The notes under the pieces are model-generated. The model worked only from the letters and a program-made list of their open reading frames with translations. It searched no databases and had not been told where the DNA came from. The position numbers and the translations under genes are program-made. Positions 1-14,391 of a stretch of DNA of 64,000 bases are shown piece by piece; position 1 is the stretch's first letter; each line of letters starts with the position of its first letter. This DNA comes from Epichloe hybrida (taxonomy: Eukaryota; Ascomycota; Sordariomycetes; Hypocreales; Clavicipitaceae), in assembly GCA_019022495.1 (NCBI GenBank), contig JAFEKR010000040.1, positions 363,005 through 427,004 of the forward strand, given 5' to 3'.

Positions 1-125
1 GTCAAAGATAGGATGTTTATCGAAGTGGGTCTTTAGAGAACCTTTAGGCCATGTAAATAACAAAGAGGCTAGCTTGCTATAAGATAGCTATATGCTTATA
101 AAGTAAGGTATTTATTAAAGACTAC
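1..125 (+). repeat. Element A1 5' LTR, left fragment
   Basis: Matches bases 17-141 of the 270-bp LTR seen whole at 14,122-14,391 and, inverted, at 30,356-30,625. The right fragment is at 6,641-6,769. The interruption is the insertion of B1 with the 5-bp duplication ACTAC (121-125 and 6,636-6,640). Confidence 0.9.
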
Positions 126-342
126 TGTTATGGACTAGCCCCTAGGCTACTGCGATAGGGCGTTAATATAGTATTAAGAGACTTAAGGAGAAAGGAGAAA
201 GGGTAAGAGGCTATCCCTAGTGGTGCCCCTTATACCCCCTTAGCTACTTATATAAGCCTCCTTTCCTTACCCTAACTACTTTTACTACTTCTCTCTTTAA
301 CTACTATATAAATAATACTTAGGTAAAGCCTAAGCCCTTATA
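126..342 (-). repeat. B1 LTR (left copy)
   Basis: 217 bp, colinear with 6,419-6,635, 17,661-17,877 and 24,531-24,747. For the minus-strand element this is the 3' LTR. Confidence 0.88.
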
Positions 343-3300
343 TATGCCCTTACTTACCTATTATTAATAAACTCCCCTTTATATTAACCCCTAGTAATAT
401 GCGTAACACTTATATTATATATGCCCTTAGTTATTATAATAAAAACTACCCTTACTAATAGCTATCTATAAAGCATCTAATAGGCACTTGCCTTACTGCC
501 TTATTATCTATTATAGTAACCCCCTTACTTCTAGGTATTATTTTATAGTGTATATAATATATTTACCTTACTAATAGGTTATTTATTATAAATAATTACC
601 TTACCCTTACCTATTATATATAATATATTTGCCTTGCTAATGAGTTATTTATTATAAATAATTGCCCTACCCTTACCTATTTATAGTATACCTAATATAG
701 GTATAACTTCTACTATAAATATCTTACTTTAGCTTATACTTATCTTACTTTTCTCTTTATATAATACTATCCCTCTATTATTATAATCCTATTATGCTTT
801 CCTTATTATTCTATTAGTACTCTCCTTCTAAATAATTATTTCTTTTACTAAAATACCTTAATACTAAACTAATACCCTTATTCCTATAGCTTTAGTAACT
901 ATAGGAGTAGCTACTTCTGCTACACTAATGTCCTATTCTATTAGCGAGTACCTTATAGAGGGAAACTCTAACAATGAATAGTATACCGCGCCCGAATTGG
1001 TCTGGCGTCCCTGGAAACCCCGGAGCTAGCTAACCCCTAGCTAGAAATAACATTCCTCGTCCCGCTAGGACCACTATCCCTACCTGCCATCCCCCCCCTT
1101 ACGCTTTAGTCACACCTCCGCCTACATACACTCTATATACTAACCTTACTTACACTATCTAAAACCTAGGTTATATTCCTAGTAAATAACTCTTTATACT
1201 ATAACTATTACTAGGTAAATATACTATAGCTATATTAGTAAAGCACTAACTCTAAATAGAGGTAGTATATATTTATATAAACTCTCTTATTAATTTAGAT
1301 AAAGACTTAGAGAATAATTATTCTCTTTAAGTAATAGTAATAAACTATAATATATTAGTATTATAAATATATATAGAAGTCTTTATAGGTAAATAAGTTT
1401 TCTAAAATTAACTTAGTTTATTATTATATTATATATCTCCTTATTTTACCTTAAACTTATTAAGGGCTTATATTTATACTATATTCTCTAATAGTTTTTA
1501 TATAGGCTATATATAGCTTACTTACTTAATAAGTATATTATATCTCTTACCTTAGCCTAAGGTATTTTAAGCTACTAGGATTTACTTAACCTAATATTTC
1601 TTAATAAGTTTATTATTACCCTTTACTAGGACTTATTCTAGTCCTAGATAGGAGTCCTAGAGCTTCTAACTAAGGAGAGAGTTCTTTATAGTATATTTAA
1701 TAAGGTCTATATAAAATACTAGGTAAATACCTCTTAGGATATTAAGCTATACTATAAGTAATATTAGGACTTCTATAACTATATACTTTACTATTACTTA
1801 ATTAAGTTTTTATAAGGGGTAATTAGTTTTAATATTTTTAAGTAAAAGCTATACTTTATCTCCTATCTAAAACTATTTTACTAGCTAATATAAAGTAAAT
1901 ATAGTATCTTACTACCTTTATTATATATAGGCTATTATAGCTTATACTAGATAAGTACTCTCCTAGAGGTGCTTAAGAAACTATATTACTTACCCCTTTA
2001 GTATTATTATAAAAGCAAATATATCTAGTAGTAACTAGACTAGCTTTAGATTATAGCTATATAGTAGCTTATTTAAGCTAACTCCTATTATAGAAAATAG
2101 CCTATTATTAATTATAAGCTAGTAAGTAACTAGATATTCTAGCTAGTTAAACTATAAGAAGGAGACTATAATATATAGTATTACTTATACCTCTTAGTTT
2201 ACTTACTTTATATTACTATTAGTCTATAAGTAATATAATATAAAAAGTAACTAATTAATCCTAACTAGGGAGTATAATATTATCTAAAACTTTCCTAACT
2301 AATCTAAACTATAATCTATAATAATTAATTAAGAAAACCCCTTAAACTACTACTAAACTATTTTAAATCTCTTTATATATTCCTTAGCTCCTATAGATAT
2401 TATAGCCTTAAGCTAAATAAATTTAAAGAGTTAATTTATAATAACTATTAGGTATTATAGTTTTTCTAAGGATAATACTAGTAAGTTTATTATAAAGTTA
2501 ATAGAGATTTATAACTAGAACTAGTTAGGGATAGGTAAAGGCTTTAGTAAGCCCTAGTAATATTAATAGCTCTTATAACTACTATAGTAGTAATAGTTAT
2601 AAATAAACTTAGTAATATCTTATAATATCCTATTCTAGTAAAACTGCTATTATAAGATTTAGAATATAGTATTATAGCCTAGGTGCCTTACTACTAGTAA
2701 ATTATAGTATTACTATATTAGGGTTATTATAAGAGGCTCCTAAGCTAGAACCTAAGTATAGCCCCTAAACTAGAGTGCCTTATAAGCGCTTATAGAATAA
2801 TTTATTACTTACTCCTTTATAAGTGCCTTAATAGGAAACCTCTAGGCCCCTTCTTAAATAGCCTTTAATTAAATACTATATATAAGGTTAAAGATAATAG
2901 CCTAGTCCTATAAGGTCTAAAGGTACTTAGTAGTAAAGAAAACCTTACTAGCTAGTAGTAATACTATACTACTATTATCCTACTATTTATCTAGTATTAG
3001 TAAGAGTTATATAATAGTAATAGGTTATAGGATATATCCTATTCTAGAGGTTACCTCTTCCTAGTCTTATTCCCTTTAGAAAAAAGCATTAAGCTACTAT
3101 ACTTATATACTAGGTTTATACTAGAGATAGAAATTAAATAGTATAAGTATATTTACCTATTAAGCCTACTACTCTAATATTAACTAAGGAGTTATAAAGT
3201 ACTTTAAGTTCTTATAGTCTATATAAATTATAAATAAACTAGAAATACCTTATAGCTTAGCTAACTATACCTTAAGGTATAAGATAATAGCTAATAATTC

Positions 3301-6300
3301 CTTATTATAAATTATATAGTTCTTTTATAAGAATATAAGGCTAGTAAAGTAATAGGTAACTAGGTATATAATACTATCCTAGCCTTATTAGAAAAGGCAT
3401 TCTCTAATAGCTATTCCTAAATAATTAGCTTTTACTATTATAGGGAGATCTAGATCCTATTATACTAGTACTAGGTATATAATAAAGGTATCTTTTAACC
3501 TATTAAAGGCATTATTCTCTTTAGGCCCCTATTAAAAAGGGATATTTCTCTTAGTTAATTATATTAGTAGTGTTACTAGTTCTAAAAAGTTACTAATAAA
3601 GTTATAGTAAAAGTTAGTAAACCCTAGGAAGCTATAAACCCCCTAAAGTTTTATTAGGGCTACTTATTCCCTAATAGCTATAACCTTTACTAAATCTAGA
3701 TAAATAGAATAACTTACTATAATAATATATCCTAGGTATTAAACCTCCTTTACTATAAATATAGACTTATTAAAGTCTAAGTATAACCCTATAGCCCTTA
3801 GGTAGCCTAATATTACCTAGACCTTAGCTATATAGTCTTTCCTTAATCCCCCTAAGTAAATTAAGATATTATCTAAGTATACTATAATAAAATCCCCTAA
3901 TATATCCCCTAAGGACTTATTAATATAATATTAGAATATTACTAGTGCGCTAGCTAGGCTAAAGGGGTAAACTAGCTACTTAAATAGCCTAAACCTAGTT
4001 TAAAACACTATTAGGTGCTCCTAGCCCTTAGTAATTTATAGCTTATAAAACACTATATAAATATTTACCTTTATAGACTAGTATGCCTAGGATAAGGAAT
4101 AAAGTGTCTTCTTAATTAATAGAAGAGAATAGTAATCCTATACTATTATCTTATTAAGAGCGTAATAGTCTACGTAAAAATACTAACCTCTATTAGCCTT
4201 TTTAATAAGAAAAACTAGAGCTATAGCTAATAATAAGCTAGTATAAATCTAACCCTTATTTATTAAGTCTATAATCTAGTGTCTAACCTCTAGAAGCTAG
4301 TCCCTTAGTATATTATATAGTAATCCCTAAGGGAGCATTAGTTTAAACCTATCCTAATTCTTATATAAGCATATATAGTAATTAAGGGACCCCTAGTAAG
4401 GAGGTAAGCTATTAGCTCTAGCTTATTTAAAAAGGTTTATAAAGTTAGCTAACTCCTTAGGTAATATTAATATATCTAGGCTATTTAGTTTTATCTTAGG
4501 CGCTATAATCTATAGTACTATTATTATCTCCCTAAGGCTTATAGTAATAAATATTATAAAAGTATTCTTTCTCTAGTATACCTAGTGTGCTTCTATAGTA
4601 TATAAGGACTTAATAATCCCCTATACTAAAGACTTTACCCTATATATAAAGGCTTTAGAGATATATAAGCCCTTTATTACTTTAATAACTAATTACTATT
4701 TTACTATATAAATAATCATATTATAATATTCTAGCTATAGTATCCTAAGTATAATATCTTATATAAGGCCTAGGATAATATATAAATACACTAATAACTC
4801 CTAGCTATTAATATTTATTCTAGTGTGTACTATATAGGTAATTAAGAAAGTATTCTCCTATACTCTTTTTCCCTTCCTTTTTATTTTTACTATAGTCTAA
4901 ATATACTTTCTCTTTAGTAATTATATAAGCTCTAGGCTAAACTATTTTACTACTAACTTACTTATAGCATTATAATAATTATAACTATAATTAATCTAGA
5001 TATTAATATAATAATATATATTAAAGAGTATAGGAATTAAGAATAGTAATTAGTTTATATATTATACTATATCTTACTTTAACTCTATATAGCTTAAATA
5101 GTTATCCTATATTATAGTATATAGTTAGCCTCCTTACCCTTATATAAGACTTTACTTAGGGGCTACTTATTTTCTATAGGGGGAATATTTACCTCCTTAT
5201 TTATACTTTCCTTATTTACTTTATATAAGTTAATACTAACCTATAGGGGATAGGGTAAGAGAAAAGTATACTCCTAAATATAGTAATCCTTAGATCTATA
5301 TTATAGGTAATATCTCTCCTAATAGTATTTAGCTAACTTTACTTCTAATACCTATTTAGCTTATTATATATTTATAGCTAGCTTTAGACCCTTCTCTTTC
5401 TTAACTAGCCTATTTTATTTTCCTAATTAAGTCCTTACTACACATACCCTAGTTATTAGTATATTACCCTTATAATTAGTTTAAGGTATAGGTTTAGCTA
5501 GCTATAGTTTACATTAGGACTAGTACTTATCCTCTATAGTAAGGGCCTTAATATTAACTATAATCTTATAATACTATAAAATAGCTATATACTATATACT
5601 CTAGCTAATACCCTAGCTTATACTAATTTCTCTTAAATACTTATTAAGCACTTATTAAAGCTTTACTAGCTTTATATTATCCCCTTAATAATTCTCTCTT
5701 ACTAATAAGAGCTTCTTTATAAAGTAAATAAAAAATATAGAAAATAGCTCCCCTAGGCCTTATTTTATCTAGTTAAGTTCTATAAGGGCTATCTCTTACC
5801 TATATAAATTAGAGAATATAGACTTAAGGTATTCTAGGAATTTAGCTAGGTTAAAATTATAAACACTACCTTATTTAAAGAAAGTAATTACCTAGGACTA
5901 GACTTTAGAGAATAAGTTCTAGTAAATAAATATTTACTTATTCTTATTAGTTTTAATAAAGTCCTTATTTACCTATAGCTTATATTTTATTAGGAACTTC
6001 TATATAGTAAATAAGGCCTTATTACTATTATATAGGTTACTTATAGGGATAGGTTTTTATTTTACCTTAAGTATAGTTAAGACTAAGTTAAAGATAAGAG
6101 GTAAAGTAAGGTTTACTATTAGGATATTAGGCTAGGCTATAATAGGTAGTTAAGTTAAGGGTCCTATAGTATTTATAGTTACTTATTATTAAAGGTATAT
6201 AAGTTTTACTATTTACTTATTAAGTATAAGTTAAAGTGTCTTAAATTAAGCCTATTAAGCTACTAGTAATACTATAGCATTAAATAAGGGAGTTATTATC

Positions 6301-6418
6301 CCCTAGCTAGGTTAGTCTTATAGTTAGAGTATATTTACTATATTTATTAATATATCTATTAGTGTTTCTATTATATCTTTTAGTAGTTATTAAAAAGGAC
6401 TAAAGGAAGTCTCTTAAT

Positions 6419-6635
6419 TATTATAGACTAGCCCCTAGGCTACTATAATAGGGTATTAATATAGTATTAAGAGACTTAAGAAAAAAGGAGAAAGGGTAAG
6501 AGGCTATCCCTAGTAATGCCCCTTATACCCCCTTAGCTACTTATATAAGCCTCCTTTCCCTACCCTAACTGCTTTTACCACTCCCCTCTCTAACTACTAT
6601 ACAAACAATGCTTAGGCAAAGCCTAAGCCCTTATA
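6419..6635 (-). repeat. B1 LTR (right copy)
   Basis: 217 bp and the same length as the left copy. Its last 80 bp or so are visibly less RIP-mutated than its start. Confidence 0.88.
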
Positions 6636-6640
6636 ACTAC

Positions 6641-6769
6641 GTATATTATTAGTGCTAGGTTAGAGATTAAAACCTTTATACACTTACCTCTAGCTAGTAT
6701 TTATCTAGTAGTAACTATAATAGTCTTAGCTATTACTTTATTCTTAACCTTTTAGTATAAGCTATAATA
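6641..6769 (+). repeat. Element A1 5' LTR, right fragment
   Basis: Continues LTR A1 after the B1 insertion. Fragments of 125 and 129 bp plus 16 bp outside the window give 270 bp, the length of the two intact A-family LTRs. Confidence 0.9.
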
Positions 6770-9700
6770 AATTAATCTCTCTTAACCTTTTTAAGGATAT
6801 AAACTATTAGCTAGATTATTATATAGCTAATACTCTAAAGATCTATAAGAAACACGCTAGTACCTTATAATAATGCTATAGATAATTAGGAAAATAAAGA
6901 ACCCTTATAATCTAAAACTATAGATAATAAGGTATAATAAACACTACTTAATCCTAATTTAAGTAAAGGTATAAATAATATAACTAAAGAAAAAAGGGCG
7001 TTATAGCAATACTATAAGGTTATATAATCTAAGCTATATTACCTTTAGAGAAGATAAGAGGTCTTATAGATAAAGGCATAAATTAGAGAGCTTAAGGCAA
7101 ATCTAGGATTAGCTAGACCTTAAACTAGACCTATAATTACCCCTTAATCTAGACCTATAATTACCCCTTAAATATTAGCTATAATTTTACCTATAGTCTA
7201 TAGTAATATAGTAGTAATTATATAGCAAGGTAATCTTATTAAAACGTAAATAAAAATACCTATATATAAAGGGAAAATATATAAAAGCCTATAGAATTTC
7301 TTAGTAAACTTAGATATACTATTTAAATTAAATTACTATACCTTTAAGGATAATATAACTAAGGTAGTGTATATAAGTAGTTACCTAGCTAGTAATATAA
7401 AGTAATAGTAAATACATTATATAGCTATAAATAGGTATGTAAATTATTTATTAATTACCTAGGTAAATTTCCTAGAATAGTTAAAAACTAGAATAATAGA
7501 TATAGGTATAAGACACTTAGAAGTAATAAGGTTATTACTAAATCTTAGGTAAAAGAATAGCTAATTATTTTAATCCTTTATATAAGCTTAGGATAAGGTA
7601 AAAGCTAAGTTACCTAAAGAAATCCCTATATATCTAAGAATTATAATCTTTCTAAATAGCTTAAATAATACTATAAGAAAGTAAATAATTAGTTAAGAGA
7701 TTCTAATAACCTAAAGCTAACTATAAGGCTAGGGTAAGAAAGCTAAGGTTATAATAGGTTTAGGCTAAAATAATAAAAAAGGTTAGGACTTTAAAAGAAA
7801 GAGATAATACTTTTATTTTATATTACTTATAGATAAGGTATAGTAATAAAGTAAAGACTAAGGAAGAAAATTATCCTTAGTATACTATAAATATAAAAAG
7901 CCTAGGTATACTATACTAACTTATTAAGCACTAGATTATTTTACTTATAAAAGTACTAAATATATAACTAAGAAGCATAAGGAAAGTAATAATAAAGCTA
8001 TATCTCCTAATATAATACTAGTTTAATTAGTAAAGACTTAGGAATATAATCTTACTATAAAATACCCTATAGATAATAGAATAAGAATATAAGTATCTTT
8101 ATAATAAGATAACTAGTAGTTAGCTATATAAGCGCTATTTAATATAAGTGTATAGTCTTTAATAATTTATCTAAAATTATTATTAAAAAAGGATTAGAAG
8201 AATATAATCTAATTAGATAGGATATTAGAGAGTGTAAGCAAAAAAGTGATTTTATATTAAGGAATTCTAAAAAAATTAGTTAAGATAAAAGATAGTATAG
8301 GATTTATAAAGGTTTACTAAGTTAGCTACTTTATTACTAATATAAGTAAAGGGATAATTCTAGGTATAGACTAAATTAAAGAGTATTTACCTATAATTAT
8401 ATATTAGGAGCATAAATACTAGAGATATCTAGTAATAATAAAATATCTTTCCTTTACTTATAGTAAGTAATAAGTATATAAAGAGAAAAAAATAGTAGTA
8501 GTTACTTTATTATTAGGAGTAATAAAGATTAAGCTAAGTATTCTAGAAAATAAAAATTAAAAAGGAAAAGAAAAAGGCTAATTAAAGGACCTAGTAGTAA
8601 TAGATATATAAATAAATAGTAAAGTAACTATATAAATCCTTAAGTACACTTATTTATAGTAAAAAAGCAAAGGTATTATAGTTATACTAATTTTAGAAAA
8701 CATAAGTAATAAAGAAGCTATATTAAATTAGGATAAAAGCACTAAGTGCCTTACACTAATAATCCTAGAAAAATATAGGGAGTTTATAGATATTTTTTCT
8801 AAAGAGTTAGTAAGTAAGCTTCCTAAATTAGGAGGTTATACTTATGTAATTAAATTAGAAGAAAGGAAAACACTACCTTAGGGGCCTATATATAATTTAG
8901 CTAAAAGGGAGCTAAAGGTTCTTAGAGAGTACCTTATAAGTGCGTAGCTTAAAGGGTAAATTAGAAGATTAGTTAGCCTAGCTAAAGCCCTAATTTTATT
9001 TATTCTAAAGAAAGAAGGGAAATTAAGGCTTTATATAAATTATAGGGGCCTAAATAAGATTATAATTAAGAATAAGGCCCCTTTGCCCCTTATTACTAAA
9101 ATTCTTAATTAATTAGTAAGTATAGTTATTGTTATAGTCCTAGATTTAAAAGATATATACTACTAGCTACATATTTCCTTAGGTAATAAGTAAAAAATAG
9201 TGTTTTATTATTAATATAGCTACTTTAAATATCTAGTAATACTATTTAGACTAGTTAATATACTAGTGACTTTTTAGGAGTATATTAATAATACTCTTAA
9301 AGGACTTATTAATAAGACTTATATTATCTATCTAGATAATATACTAATATATAGTAGTAAGGTTAAAGATTATATAAAGTATATTAAATAAGTTTTATAT
9401 AGGTTTAGAGAGGTAAATCTTTTTATTAACCTTAAGAAGTATTAATTTTTAGTTAAGGAAGTTAAATTTTTAGGCTTTAAGATATTAGAGAAAGGTATTA
9501 TAATAGACTTAGTAAGAGTTAAAGTAATTATAACCTAGCTAATACTATATAGTGTTTTTAATATTTAGTTATTTCTTAGTTTTACTAGATTTTACTACTA
9601 TTTTATTAAATAGTATAGTAAAGTTATTATTCTATTAATAAATTACCTTAAAGGGAATTAACTAGTGATATTTAAACTAGAACCCTATAAGATAGTAGCG

Positions 9701-12700
9701 TTTAAAGAGCTTTAATAAAGATTTTAGAAAGCACTAATTTTAGTGTATTTTAACTCATTTACGTATCTTAGAGTAAAGATAGATGTATCTAGACATATAA
9801 TTAGGGCTATACTTATAATATTAGTACTAGGTTACTAGCACCTAGTTATGTTTATATTAAGAAAGATAACTAATACTAAATTATAATATTTAATACCTAA
9901 TAGTAAATTATTAGCTATCTAAGAGGCTTTTTATATATAGAGACACTATCTTGCTTATTTAGCTTATATAATTAAAGTTATTATAGATTATTTAAACTAT
10001 AAGTACCTTACTATAAAGCCTAAGCTTACTAGTAAGTAAGTAATTACGCTTAATAAGCTTTATTCTTTTAACTTTAAGATTATATATTATATAGGAAAAT
10101 TAAATCCTACTAACTTACTTTTAAGAATACTAGATTTTATAAGTAAGGTAAGAAAAGAGAAAGTAATAACTATATAACTTCCTACCTTTTTATCTAAATT
10201 TATAGATACTAAGAGATAAGAACACTATAGTAATATTATTAATACTATAGGCTTTATAAAAACATTACTTAATGTAACTAATAGTTAGTTATAATAACGC
10301 TATAATAATACTACTAATATCTAGGGTTTTAAAAAATTATAACTTAACTATATTCCTAAAGAACCTAATAATCTAGATAATCTTAGAAAAGTTATATTAG
10401 TAAGGTTATTTAATACTTTTTATACTTTTATTAATAAGTAATAAGCTAGCTATAGTAATACTATTAGTACCTAGTGTATATATTATTTATTACTTAATTA
10501 TTTTAATTTTCCTATTAGACTAGCTATTACTAATAAGGATAGACTAGTATAGGTTATTACTAGTAAGTAGTAAGAGCGCCCCTTAAAAATATTACTTATC
10601 TATATTCTTATAAGACTAAAAGTATTTATTAAACTAATTACTTATAGAGATATTATAGCTAGAATCTAATCTATTTAAAGAACCTTTTCTAAGTTTAACT
10701 TTAACTTTCTAGAAAAGAGCTTAGAATTAAAACCCTTAATTTAAGTCTTATTATATAAAGTATAGTAAGGTAATAACTTTACTATAGCTTAATTAAAGTT
10801 ACTTAAAAGTAATAATCTAGCTATATTCTAAATATAGTTAATTAAACTCTCTAAGCTATTAATATTTAAGAATTATATTTTTATTTCTCTAGGTATAAGA
10901 AAAGAAATTTTATTACTAACTTATAATAACCTTATTACTAGGCACTAAGGAGTAAGTAAAACTCTTTATTAGATTATAAACTAATATTATTAGCTAATAA
11001 TAAAGAAAGATATAAAGGTATATATTAGCACTTATATAAATTATTAGACTTTAAAACTAAGGCATTATAAACTATATAGTAAGCTAGCTATATTACTAGT
11101 ACTTAATCTCCCCTTTTAAGAATTATTAATAGATTTTATTACTAGACTTTTACTAGTAAAAGATTTAAATTAAACCTATAATGTAATTTTAGTTATTATT
11201 AACTATTTTATAAAATACAGTATTTATATCCTTATTTTAATATAACTAACTAGTAATAGGCTAGTAACTATATTCTTAGAATATATTTTTAGAGACTATA
11301 AAGCCCTAGAAAGTATTATAATAAACTAAGGTTTTATATTTACTAGTGGTTTCTAAATAACTTTTTATTATTTTCTTATAATAAAGTAACTACTTAGTAT
11401 TACTTTTTACCCCTAGATAAATAGTTAGATAAAATGTTTAAACTAGGTCTTAGAATATTATTTAAGGGCTTTTACTTATGCTAAATAGACTAATTCGGTA
11501 AATAACCTATTAATAGCGTAATTTATATATAATATAAGTAATTATTTAACATATAGCTACACACTAGTAAAGGTATTATAAGGTTATAATCCTAGAGGTT
11601 TATAGTAAGTAATAGTAAATATCCCTTTAGTAAATAATTAAGCTAAAAGTAGGATTTTAGTACTAAGAGAGAAGTATACTATAATTAAGTAGCTTTTAAG
11701 TAACTTATAAACTTAGTATAAAAAATATTATAACTAGAAAAGAACTCTAATAAGGTTTAAAGTTAGTAACTATATTTTATTATTAATAAAAAATATTAAC
11801 CTAAGATACCTTAGTAAGAAGCTAGCTATAAAGTATCTAGGCCCTTATAAGATTAAAAAGGTAATTAGAAGTTATAGATTAGTATATTAATTAAAATTAC
11901 TACCTAGGACTTAATTATATAATATATTTAATATTACTAGTCTTAAACCTTTTAAAGAGAACTTAATTAATATAAAAAATATGCCCTTACTATAAGATAC
12001 TATTAAAGATAATAAATAAGAGTTTAAAGTTAAGAGAATTATTTTATATTACTATAATAAAAGGTATTATAAATATCTAGTTAAATAAAAAGGCTATAAT
12101 ACTTTAGAGAATTCTTAGGTATTAAAAAGGGATTTTATTACTAGAGAAATTATTAATAACTATAAATAATAGCTAAGTAATAAAGTTAATATAAGGTAAT
12201 TATATTTTATAACTTAATATACTAAAGATATTAGAAAATAAAGTTAATTTACTTAGATAACTTAAATAATCTATTATATAGCTACTAAGTACCTATCCCT
12301 TTATAATAGAGTTAGCCTCTAAAACTACTAGTCTTTTATTATTATTAGTAACTATAGAAGCTATAAAGAAAGAGGCCTTAGGAGTATATTTATTATTAAA
12401 ATCCCTCTCTTTATATATATAAACTTAAAGTATATTAAGAAGCTTAATAAAACTAATATATTTAGGTAAATTAATAGTATTTAGTATAAACTACTAGTAA
12501 GTTAGTTAAGTATTAGCTATATATATTAAGAAAGCTTACCTTTAGGATATTTTAGGCTATAAAGTAAAGATAGTTTATAATATTAATCTAAGTCTTTAGA
12601 TTTATAGTATTACTTAGTAGCGCTATTATAGTATATTTATTATATTTTACCTTATAAGTAATATTAGTAAATATTTAAGTATAGTAAATATAACTATACT

Positions 12701-14121
12701 TATTAGAATTTTTATAAACTAGGATAGTATTCTATAGCTTTTTCTTTGCTTTTATAATAGGCTAGTAATAAGTTAGTAGTAATCTAGTATCTAGAAAATA
12801 GGATTATACTTACTTTATTTTAATAGTAATAGCTACCTTTAGGAGTAGCTTTAATAAGTTTAAATAGCCTATTATAAAGCTATATAATTTAAGCTAAAGT
12901 CTAGTAATATATTAGTAATAACTAGGTAAATTCTAGTTAAGAGAGATATACTATAATATAGTTTTTATTATTTTAGAAGTAATAAGTATATTTTATTAAA
13001 TAGCCTATTAAATATTAGCTATAAAGAAGTAATAAGTAAGTAAAGAAGTTATACTTAAAGATTTATTATATTTAGCTAGGAAGGTTTTTTTATTAATAAG
13101 GTATCCTAGAATCTTATAAGTACTATTTTTTAGGAGAATATTTTATATTATTACTTACTAATAATAGTGTATATATAAAATCTTTTTTAAAGTTATTTTA
13201 CTAGTAATAAGTTAGTAATAAAGACACTATAAGGATATTATAAACTTATAATAAGATTTTAAAAGAAGTTTACTTTAAAGTAAACTTCCTAGGAGACTTT
13301 ATAGGAGATTTCTTAGTTAATAAATCTTCTTAAGGCATTAATAAAGGCAGAGTTTAAGCATAAGACTTAGATATAGTAAACTAGCTATAAGTTAGCTATA
13401 ATAGACTAGATAGGGAAGTTATACTAATAAGAGTATAAACTTATAAGCTAGATAAGGGTAAGAAACTAAGATAAATAAGGATAAATAATAATAATAATTA
13501 GGGACTAAAAGAGGTTAGTAATTACTAAGTAATAGTAATAAGAGAGCTACTACTTAGCTAGTAAGGGTAACTTATAAGGTTAAGGGATATTATAAAAGAA
13601 AAAAAGAGTGTAAAAAGGGGGAAAAATTAGTCTCTTTTATATTAACCCTAGACCCCTTAAGTAATTTAATACACTATATATAGGTAATTTATAAATTATA
13701 ATAATAACTATTAGCATTACTAAATATATATATACCTAATAGCTATAAGCTTATAGTAACTATAATATAAGCCCTTTAGTTAGACTATTTAAAACCCTAG
13801 TATTAAGTACCTTATTTATTTAACTAATTATAAAAATTAACATAGGTTATCTATATTATTTTTCTAGCTATATAATAGGTAATAATATTTGTTTTACTAT
13901 AGTAAAGCCATATATAAGCTACTATTAGAATATTACTAACTATAATAAGCAGTTATTTTTAATTAGTAATATTATTATTATTATTTCTTTTTATTTACTT
14001 ATATATCTAGATATAAGGTACCCTATCTTATTTTTCCTTATAAAGCTCTAATATAGTAACTACGCCCTAAGTAAGTAGCTTATTTTATAATTAAGGTTAA
14101 TTATATATAAGGGGGGTATTA

Positions 14122-14391
14122 TATTAGGAGTATAAAGGTTAAAGATAGGATATTTATTAAAGTAAGTCTTTAGAGAACCTTTAGGCTATATAAATAATAA
14201 AGAGACTAGCTAGGTATAAGATAGCTATATGCTTATAAAGCAAGGTATTTATTAAAGACTAAGCATATTATTAGTGCTAGGTTAGAGATTAAAACCTTCA
14301 CGCACCTGCCCCTAGCTAGTATCTATCTAGCAGCGACTGCGATAGTCTTAGCTATTACTTTGTTCTTAACCTTTTAGTGCAAGCCGTGACA
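14122..14391 (+). repeat. Element A1 3' LTR
   Basis: 270 bp, from TATTAGGAG (a RIP form of TGTCAGGAG) to GCCGTGACA. Its last 100 bp retain many CpG and CpA sites that are mutated in the other LTR copies. Confidence 0.9.

Larger units (their letters stand above)
126..6635 (-). mobile_element. Ty3/Gypsy-like retrotransposon B1, RIP-degraded, inside A1 LTR
   Basis: A 6,510-bp LTR element bounded by 217-bp LTRs at 126-342 and 6,419-6,635 that start TGTTATGGAC (or its RIP variant TATTATAGAC) and end CCCTTATA/CCCTTACA. The 5-bp duplication ACTAC flanks it. Polymerase motifs read on the minus strand: a Gypsy-type reverse transcriptase segment with LVYPFSLASAP and a YLDNIL box lies around 3,860-4,000. 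The gag end is therefore to the right and the integrase end to the left. No open frame survives. Compared with copy B2 it lacks about 565 bp near position 1,005. Confidence 0.85.
1..14391 (+). mobile_element. Chromodomain-type Ty3/Gypsy retrotransposon A1, RIP-degraded, split by B1
   Basis: A near full-length LTR retrotransposon of the chromovirus type. Window base 1 equals base 17 of its 270-bp LTR, so only 16 bp lie outside the window. The 5' LTR is cut by element B1 (126-6,635) and resumes at 6,641. Decayed but readable plus-strand protein motifs occur in the right order: gag-like around 7,250-7,700, reverse transcriptase with a YLDNILIYS catalytic box near 9,330-9,365, an integrase core around 11,110-11,480, and a C-terminal chromodomain at 12,016-12,170. 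In the chromodomain, stop codons sit exactly where the family has its conserved tryptophans, as expected when RIP turns TGG into TAG or TAA. No frame is intact, so the element is dead. Strand and family come from motif reading; the element cannot be named. Confidence 0.85.
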
